Assembly: GCA_964019135.1 (NCBI GenBank)
Contig: OZ025258.1
Span: 34,851,202-34,915,201 of the forward strand
Source: Arenicola marina
Lineage: Eukaryota; Annelida; Polychaeta; Arenicolidae
Direction of reading: 5' to 3'
DNA: 64,000 nucleotides
The translations under genes were made by a program, and so were the position numbers. Positions 57,081 to 64,000 of the stretch are shown here, one piece after another. The stretch's first letter is position 1. Each line of letters opens with the position of its first letter. The notes under the pieces were generated by a model. It ran no database searches and was not told the origin of the DNA. It saw only the letters and a list, made by a program, of their open reading frames with translations.

Positions 57081-57841
57081 CCTGCCACGAGGTCCACTAT
57101 GGCCTATATTGTCGGCGGATGGATGGGCAACCACCAGGCCGGTACAATACAGGTCGGCAGAGAGTACGAGCCCCCTGCATGGAGTAAAAACCTTGATGAT
57201 CAGTGACATTTACGAGGTGCATGGCACTGCTATTGGCATTGACATGTGTATTCCACATAGACTGACTTTTCCTGCGAGAAATGACAATGACAGATATGAC
57301 CGATCTATCTTGCGGGAAAAACCATGACATATGGTTCGGGCGGTGGTGCAGCAAACGGACGGGGCAGGGCTCGGTGGAGTTTGGGGACTATTTTGCACGC
57401 CCACGTACACTATCTCAGTGACAAAGAAGACTAGATTTGTCGGGCGGCAAAGGATGAGTTGTTGACATGGGGCAGTGGCGGTGTCTGCGCTGTGTATGAA
57501 TAATGCCAGGTCCAACCCTTCTCGCACAATAATAAGCCAAACATGACGTAGGCTTGACTCAGGAAGAAGTATATCATAATGTTGGTCCGCATATTATATT
57601 TCTTTATCACTTTGTGCCATATCCTATGCTCTTAGATAGACATTCCCCACATCTGATTAGACGGGAAGAAATCGGGAACGATGTTTTAATTATCCTGGTT
57701 AGTTCACCCATAAGAAACATCATGCAAAGGCGAATATGTTCTATGAAATATCAAGCAGTCGATGCTGGTTTGAGTTGCTACTATTATCGCCACTAAAACA
57801 AACAAACAATAATCTTTAAGGCAGAGGCTTTGTCAAGTATA

Positions 57842-58640
57842 GTTGGACGTGATAGTCAGCAAGACAGTCAGCGAGATAGTCAGAAAGACAGCCAGCGAGG
57901 CAGTCAAGGAGCTAGTCAGCAAGACAGTCAACGAGACAGTCAAGGAGCTAGTCAGCAAGACAGTCAGCGTGACAGTCAGCGGGACAGTCAACATGACACT
58001 GAGCGAGACAGCGAGACAGTCAGGGAGCCAGCCAGCGAGACAGTCAGAAAGACAGTCCGCGAGACAGTCATGGAGCTAGTCCGCGGGACACTGAGTGAGA
58101 CAGTGAGACAGACAGCGAGACAGCCAACGAGACAGTCAGAAAGACAGTCAGCAAGAAAGTCAGCGAGACAGTCAGCCAGACAGAAAGACAACCAGCGAGA
58201 CAGTCATCGAGATAGCAAGACAGTCAGCGAGACAGTCAGCGAGACAGCCAGCGAGGAAGCCACGGCGAATTAGTCAGCGAGACAGTCAGCAAGACAGTCA
58301 GCGAGACAGTCAGCGAGACAGCCAGCGACACAGTTAGTGAGATAGTCAGCAAGACAGTCAGCGAGACAGCAAGCGAGACAGCCAGCCAGTCAGCGCGATA
58401 GTCAGCAAAACAATCAGCGAGACAGTCAGCGAGACAATCAGCGAGACAGTCAGCGAGACAGTCAGCGAGACAATCAGCGAGACAGTCAGCAAGACAGTCA
58501 GCGATACTGCGAGACAGTCAGCAACAGTCAGTGAGACAGTCAGCGATACAGTCAGTGAGACAGTCAGCGAGACAGCGAAACAGTCAGCGAGAAAGTCAGC
58601 GAAACTGTCAGCGAGACAGCCAGCAAGTCAATGAGACAGT
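57842..58640 (+). repeat. 12-bp minisatellite (CAGCGAGACAGT)
   Basis: Degenerate tandem of GACAGTCAGCGA-type 12-bp units, with variants CAGCAAGACAGT and CAACGAGACAGT, about 65 units. It produces a Q/S/R/D-rich pseudo-ORF (57830-58273). It lies between the two copies of element D. Confidence 0.95.
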
Positions 58641-58859
58641 CTATTCACATATCAATTATGTCTGGACTGCAAACTATCTTGCACAACGAAACAACTGGCA
58701 ATTTTTATTGCGTTCCATATGTGTGTCAAAGCTGATCTTCAAGAAAGACCACAGCACAAAGGAAACATAACATGGCAAAACAGCGATCCATTACGAGAAA
58801 TACGGGCCACTGTGCAGCAGGCCAATACATGACAACTGCATCATCATGAGTCAGTAATC

Positions 58860-59315
58860 ATTTTGTTAGGTTGCACAAGGAACGGAAGCCAAGAGATGGC
58901 AACTTTTAAAAATCGCTTGCTTTGACGGCCAAACCCTTCAGGCGCACAATCACGAGACTGATGCCGCAGGGTGGCGCTCAGCAAGCTCCGCTGAGCCAAG
59001 ACACTATATCGTAGCATAGCGAGCTCCATGCTGGTGAAGCCTGACGAAAGCGAAAATTGTGCCGGCGGAATGCCGTGTCATTGAGCGAGAGGCCAAGCCA
59101 GGAGAGGGAAAGTAGACCATTGGTATTCCCCACCATTAGCACCGCTACCTTCTGTCGGGTGTTTTGCCCTCACCCCGTATGAGTGACCCTCCCATGGCAG
59201 GGCCGCCAATCACTGCGCAATGGCTGCGTGATGAACCGGACTTTTGTGAGGGAGTCTGAAGTGGGCGGCTGAAAGGACTTGGCGGAGGTCCAGGGAGCCC
59301 GCTAGATGTGCCTGG
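58860..59315 (+). mobile_element. dispersed element D, copy 2 (compact)
   Basis: Contains the same left and right blocks as copy 1 but only one to two units of the 37-bp repeat between them (CAGCAAGCTCCGCTGAGCCA, AGACACTATATCGTAGCATA, GCGAGCTCC at about 58979-59030). It also has sequence absent from the other copy (GAGTGACCCTCCCATGGCAG). Confidence 0.75.
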
Positions 59316-60225
59316 CCGCCTGGCCTGGGGTTTAGCGATAGCCGCTAATTAGCGATAATGATGTAGGTAACCACCAGACCGGTGTAGGGTGAAATAATGG
59401 AGAAGACAATGTTTCTGTTATTGCAACTCCAGCATCCATGGCTCGTATCAACAGTACAATCATCCACCGCCACGAATCAGACCCCTCATTCTGTATTATC
59501 CATCACTACCAATGTTGAAACTTGAAAGTACTCGCATGTCACAGTGGAAAGTGCCAACACATATGGTGGGTACTACTCTAATATCTAAACTAGCAACCTA
59601 CTATTTATTTATTAATTTGTGTTATATTTGTTCAAAATTTTTCTATTTTATGTCTTAAATTTTTGTTGTCATTTCTTTTATTCTGTATCACTTCATTTTA
59701 TTTATTGATTATTATTATTTAATTATATTACTTACGCATACTCCAAACTCTCAATGTTCATTAACTATCGCCCACCTACGCATTACCTATCTAGGACGTA
59801 GGATTAACGTTGCCACCGCTCACTACGTGGCGCCACTTGTGACGCGCTTTCGTCCTTAAGTGCACCATACTTATAAGCAATACTATAGAGACATGAATAA
59901 TATCGATTAAGGCAGGTTGAGGGCAGACCCCGCTGAAATCATTCTCATTTTCCTCTTCCTGTCTTATCTTTGGTTCTGTCTCACTCTCTCATTCGTTATT
60001 TCTGTCTCTCAAGCTCTCTCTAGCTATCTTCTTTTATTGCCAAAGACAGGGTTAAGGAATCGTCACTGGAACTTATAAATTTATTCCAAAGCAACACCCC
60101 CTCGCTCTGTCGCTCCTTCCATGTCTCTCCATTGTTTTTTTCTTCTCATCCTCTCTTTTTATGTCTGCCTCTCTCTCCACCAACAAACGAAACATGTACA
60201 AGCTTACCCCACAACCATAATACGT
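59316..60225. other. unrecognised stretch with low-complexity segments
   Basis: 59580-59745 is AT-rich (TTTATTTATTAATTTG). 59940-60175 is pyrimidine-rich (CTCTCTC, TGTCTCTC). No gene recognised. Confidence 0.5.
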
Positions 60226-60244
60226 TCCAGCGTGGAACAAGCTG

Positions 60245-60801
60245 CCCTCCATCGCCGCTAATTGAAGCGACGAGGGAGGACACAATCAAGTCGACTTCAC
60301 AAAGCTTTTCTCCCGACGTGAATAAGTCGTTCTGTTTTGTGACCCCGACGGCCGGACCTCAGTATTTCAGCGCTAATACACCAGGACGGCGACCGACGGT
60401 GTGGGCGTAACAACTGGTCAGCTTGGCATTCAACCGCGGAGTCTGCAAATGAACCACACAATGCCATTAGAACATGGTGTTCAACGGCCTAGCGTGGGCG
60501 GGACATGGGGTTTTAACAGGAGATACTCCCCCGGTCATCCAAATTACATCAATCTGAATGCCATTAGAACATGGTGTCCAGGGGCCTAGCGCGGGCGGGT
60601 TATAACAGGATATATTCCACCGGTAAATAACATGTCATCCATATGTGAGTGCGAAAAAGAACAATTACTTTAATTTGAATTGACACTTCACATGCTACTT
60701 TGAATGAATAAATTCCGACTATGTTTATTAACATCTTTGTTTCAGATTAAGTGCAGTCTCCATTGCTTCGGCATATACCACGGACCCAGCATGTCGTTTT
60801 G
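60245..60801 (+). repeat. dispersed repeat R4, copy 2, interrupted by a LINE at its 3' end
   Basis: Direct copy of 24130-24640. A partial internal duplication repeats CCATTAGAACATGGTGT (60461 and 60561). The match ends at ACCCAGCATGTCGTTTTG (about 60801), exactly where the 3' end of the minus-strand LINE begins. Confidence 0.75.
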
Positions 60802-60886
60802 GTTTAAACATATTTTTATTTCACAATCGGAAAACAGGCAAGGCCTATATTAATTCCTCTTGCACATAATAATAATATATAATATA

Positions 60887-60902
60887 ACACACACACACAC
60901 AC
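60887..60902 (+). repeat. (CA)n microsatellite in the LINE 3' UTR
   Basis: ACACACACACACACAC run. Short tandem ends of this sort are frequent near LINE 3' ends. Confidence 0.85.
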
Positions 60903-60987
60903 CAGTAAATACAGATTCAAAGGAATTAACACAATGTTGGCCGATAGTTCGATAATTTAACCACGCAGCAATAGGTACACTTGATGT

Positions 60988-63459
60988 CTATTTAAAACGT
61001 TTACTATTTTTGATATATTTATGGACAGCTGTGAAGAGCTCTACATTTGTATCGTAGGACAAGGATGGGTTACCAAAAAGAAGTGTGCCTAGTGACATCG
61101 GGGTATGAGTAACTATTTTTCCCATCAGTATTTCGCGCTCATTTGTGTATGTTGGACAAGAATAGAAAAAATGAACGCTATCTTCGCTAGCAGCACCGCA
61201 GTGGCACCGCGGGCTGTCGACAATATGCATATGAAATAGATGAGCATTTAAAGTACTGCAATTCATCCTTAGACGCGCGTGAATGACATTCGTCTTCCGA
61301 CTTCCTAGATAATAAAGCTTCCTTAAACTGTGGACGTCTGTTTTCTTACAGAGTTGTCTTTTAAACTCATTGAAATCGGTAGTTGTTCGAATATGAGCGG
61401 GCAGTTCGTTCCACCTTCTAATTGTACTGGGAACAAAAGAATTGTAAAACGTAGTTAATCTTGCCCTGATAGGTGTGACACTGTTTGTATTAGAGTTTCG
61501 TAGAGCATAGGGAGTTCTAGAATCGACCGTTGGCGGAATTAAATTAAACAGATATTCTGGAACTCTAGTATACAATAGTTTGTGAAAAAGCAATAGTTTA
61601 AACCTCTCCCTTCGCGTGGCCAGTGTCTCCCATCCCAGTTCATTGTAAATATGGAGATGGCTTGTATATTTAATAGCTCCACAAACCAACCTACCCGCCC
61701 TCAGCTGCACCGATTCTAATCGATCCGAGTCTGATTGCAAACAGCCGTCCCATACCACACAAGCATACTCCATTGACGGTCTAATGAAGCTTTTGTACAT
61801 AATATCCAGGGACCTACGACCCAACTTACACCTTAATCGCGAGAGCATATCCACTCTTCTCATAACTTTATTATATATTTCATTAATGTGAGGAGACCAA
61901 GATAATTTGCTGTTTAGCGTTAGTCCGAGATGTTTATGATCATGGATGACCTGCAGTCTCTGTGAACCCATGCATAACTCCATCTGAGTGTCAGATAACT
62001 TATTGGATATTACCATAGCCTTTGTTTTCGAGGCATTAAATGTAACAAACCATTTGTCAGCCCAGCATTCTAATTTCAATAAATCTTCAGATAAAATATC
62101 ATTGCTATCAATATTGTCCCCTGAGATAATATAAAGTGTGGTGTCATCTGCGAACAGCCGTATGTTGGATTCCAGACCTTCAGTTATGTCATTTATATAG
62201 ATAAGAAATAATAGCGGTCCGAGAACTGAACCCTGTGGTACCCCCGCATTTATAAGACCCCACTCGGACGCCTCAGCCTTGATGGTAACCCTCTGATATC
62301 GATCCCTCATATAGTCCTCATACCAACAAAGTAAATTGCCAGATATACCTATACCGCTTAATTTCTTCAGGAGACCTTTATGCCATACCCTATCAAACGC
62401 TTTGGATATATCACAAAATACAACTTTGACATCTTTCTTCTTATCCAACGCTTCACTAAAAACATGATACAATTCCGCTAGTTGATTGACTGTATTATCT
62501 CCGGGGATAAATCCTGATTGGAATCTACACAATATGTCGTTGTCGCGAAGGTAGTTGAAAGTATGTCTAAATATAATGCGTTCGAGTAACTTCCCGGTGC
62601 AACTTAAGAGAGATATAGGACGATAATTGCTTACATGACTACGACTTCCTTTCTTGTAAATGGGAACTACATTCGCTCTTTTCCATAAAACTGGCATTCT
62701 GCATTCAAACAGACACATATTAAAAAGTTTCATTAATGGTTTACATATGGTCGAGCCAGCCTCCTTTAACATTTTAGGGCTAATTCCATCGTAACCGCTC
62801 GCTTTGCTTATATCAATATTTACAAGAAGGTCATAGACATCCTCTTCTGTAACTTCAATATGACTTAAACCAGTAGTAGTCGAACAAATATGTGTATCCA
62901 ATAAACAGGCCTCATCGTTGTCTAATTTAGCCTGTTGTAAAAAATAATAATTAAAACAAGTGGCTTTGCCCACGTCATCTGACATACAAGTACCGTTCAC
63001 GTCGAGTGCAGGGTAACCGTCACTTGCCGCTATCCCTAAGATAGACTTGGATAGTTTCCACCAGCGCTTCGGATTGATGTTTTTGTCTATTTCTAAAGGT
63101 TTCTCTAGACTTTCGTCGTACTTGCTCTTAGCTTCTCGCACACGTGAAGCATAATCATTACGCATGCAACGATAGGAGTTCCAATCGAGAGCAGATTTAG
63201 TTTGTTTGGCCTTACGATGAGATCTATCTAGTTTCCTCTTAAGACGCCTAAGGTAATTATTGTAGAAAGGTTTGTCATCAGGCCTTATAGTCACAATTTT
63301 GTTCGGAATACACTTTTTACATATACTTAAAAAATGTTTAGTCCAGGATTCGCATGCCAAATCTGAGTCGCCACTGGCAAAGCACAGGTCCCAATTGTGG
63401 GAAAGCAAAAGGTCCCTAAAACGATTAAAATCTGCCTTATTATAATACCATACGAGGCG
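60988..63459 (-). CDS. LINE ORF2: reverse transcriptase (CR1/Jockey-like)
   Basis: Intact 806-codon ORF from the ATG at 63408; the same frame extends upstream (RLVWYYNKADFNRFRDLL) to a TAA at 63460-63462. Domains in order: a linker with WWKLSKSILG; RT motifs PISLLSCTGKLLERI, FQSGFIPGDNTVNQL, FCDISKAFDRVWHKGLL, GVPQGSVLGPLLFLIYINDI and FADD (residues 419-422) with TTLY; then ASKTKAM and HLGLTLNSKLSW; and near the C-terminus a CxC...H...C cluster (C735, C737, H746, C751) typical of LINE ORF2 ends. The RT core has no obvious lesion, so this copy is young. It would drive target-primed reverse transcription. Confidence 0.9.
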   Translation of the reverse strand, partial: RLVWYYNKADFNRFRDLLLSHNWDLCFASGDSDLACESWTKHFLSICKKCIPNKIVTIRPDDKPFYNNYLRRLKRKLDRSHRKAKQTKSALDWNSYRCMRNDYASRVREAKSKYDESLEKPLEIDKNINPKRWWKLSKSILGIAASDGYPALDVNGTCMSDDVGKATCFNYYFLQQAKLDNDEACLLDTHICSTTTGLSHIEVTEEDVYDLLVNIDISKASGYDGISPKMLKEAGSTICKPLMKLFNMCLFECRMPVLWKRANVVPIYKKGSRSHVSNYRPISLLSCTGKLLERIIFRHTFNYLRDNDILCRFQSGFIPGDNTVNQLAELYHVFSEALDKKKDVKVVFCDISKAFDRVWHKGLLKKLSGIGISGNLLCWYEDYMRDRYQRVTIKAEASEWGLINAGVPQGSVLGPLLFLIYINDITEGLESNIRLFADDTTLYIISGDNIDSNDILSEDLLKLECWADKWFVTFNASKTKAMVISNKLSDTQMELCMGSQRLQVIHDHKHLGLTLNSKLSWSPHINEIYNKVMRRVDMLSRLRCKLGRRSLDIMYKSFIRPSMEYACVVWDGCLQSDSDRLESVQLRAGRLVCGAIKYTSHLHIYNELGWETLATRRERFKLLLFHKLLYTRVPEYLFNLIPPTVDSRTPYALRNSNTNSVTPIRARLTTFYNSFVPSTIRRWNELPAHIRTTTDFNEFKRQLCKKTDVHSLRKLYYLGSRKTNVIHARLRMNCSTLNAHLFHMHIVDSPRCHCGAASEDSVHFFYSCPTYTNEREILMGKIVTHTPMSLGTLLFGNPSLSYDTNVELFTAVHKYIKNSKRFK

Positions 63460-63837
63460 TTAGTAGCTTTTTCCCTTATTGACGCGGAAGGACAGATTAC
63501 AAGATATTGCTGAGTGGTCACTTGTGCACACAGGTGATAGCACTTCTACATTACAAACTAAGCCGGCATTTGAGCTGATAAATTGATCGAGAATTGACTC
63601 GGAAGTGGGGGTAATTCTTGTTGGTTGGTCTACATGAATTGACAGATGGTTGTTATTAGCAAAGGTTACCATATGAGCAAGGTGGGTTTCCGTGACACAA
63701 ATTATATCAAACTGACCACAAAAACTGGATTTTATATATAATAACTCATCATCATGCAGACCATTTACATTGGCCTGGCAAATAGAGACCGGTGCAACAT
63801 TAGCTCCCTTTTCCATCTCTACCATAGTATAAAACAT
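63460..63837 (-). pseudogene. LINE ORF2: truncated AP-endonuclease domain
   Basis: 125 codons in frame with the RT ORF. ICQANVNGL (near residue 20) and the catalytic-site VTETHL (residues 48-53) represent the N-terminal half of an APE-type endonuclease; SILDQFIS (81-88) and SDHSAISCNL (106-115) represent its C-terminal end. Only about 55 residues separate TETH from SDHS, where the family usually has well over 100, so an in-frame internal deletion is inferred. A TAA at 63460 separates it from the RT. Nicking activity is unlikely. Confidence 0.75.
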
Positions 63838-64000
63838 AAATACGCAATCCGCGTGTTAGACGTTCGTCCCGAGACAAAGAGTTAATTACAACCGTTGCGA
63901 GTGGGTTTATACCATGATTGAGTATAAGAAGACATAAGTGAGAAACCGAACAAATAACATAATCGATCAACATGTAGACTTTGTGTTTGAACAGTAATGA
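63838..64000. other. window end, probable LINE 5' region
   Basis: Short remaining sequence upstream of the minus-strand LINE ORF2; no ORF1 or promoter can be identified in this length. Confidence 0.3.

Larger units (their letters stand above)
60801..63837 (-). mobile_element. CR1/Jockey-like LINE, minus strand, extending to or past the window edge
   Basis: Minus-strand endonuclease remnant (63837-63460) and RT ORF (63408-60988) lie in one frame, separated by a single TAA, followed by a ~190-bp 3' UTR with a (GT)n run (60887-60902) and an AATAAAAATATG sequence near the end. The 3' end abuts repeat R4 at 60801. No ORF1 is visible in the remaining 160 bp of the window. Confidence 0.88.

Overview
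This window reads as repeat-dominated nuclear DNA of a metazoan, most likely an aquatic invertebrate; I cannot narrow the species. The evidence is the mix of elements: a DIRS-type tyrosine-recombinase retrotransposon, a CR1/Jockey-like LINE, a Ty3/gypsy relic, MITEs with TA and TTAA target duplications, and long tandem satellites. I see no bacterial-style gene order, no rRNA, no intact tRNA and no convincing host gene. Coding capacity lies almost entirely in mobile elements.

Layout. 1-5394 is a 52-bp satellite that runs off the left edge. It continues into a ~1.8 kb arm (5395-7215) whose reverse complement is at 16750-18885, so 5.4-18.9 kb is a large imperfect palindrome with a ~9.5 kb spacer. 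The right arm ends in about one unit of the same 52-bp repeat, in inverted orientation. The spacer and the 19-29.6 kb zone hold diverged dispersed repeats shared within the window (families B, R3, R4, R5), a TA-flanked MITE, small minisatellites and no firm gene. 29.7-34.35 kb is a minus-strand Ty3/gypsy relic. It lost its reverse transcriptase, RNase H and integrase core, and was then hit by a TA-flanked MITE and a TTAA-flanked MITE. 35.6-36.35 kb is a dead LINE fragment.

37941-42990 is a nearly complete DIRS element: inverted terminal repeats, internal complementary region, gag-like ORF, RT/RNase H and tyrosine recombinase. 43-49.6 kb is mostly unrecognised, with one ~0.75 kb duplicated block. 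49.9-51.6 kb is a second decayed LINE. 52.64-57.08 kb is a dispersed element blown up by ~109 copies of a 37-bp repeat; its sister at 58.86-59.31 kb carries only one to two units. A 12-bp minisatellite lies between them. 60.8-63.84 kb is a minus-strand CR1/Jockey-like LINE inserted into a dispersed repeat.

The recurring theme is that an element present two or more times has, in one copy, amplified a short internal or terminal sequence into a long array (52-bp, 37-bp and 31-bp repeats). This array-in-one-copy pattern, especially the satellite sitting at the end of a long inverted repeat, is the most interesting structure here. Similarities between segments were judged by eye, without alignment software.
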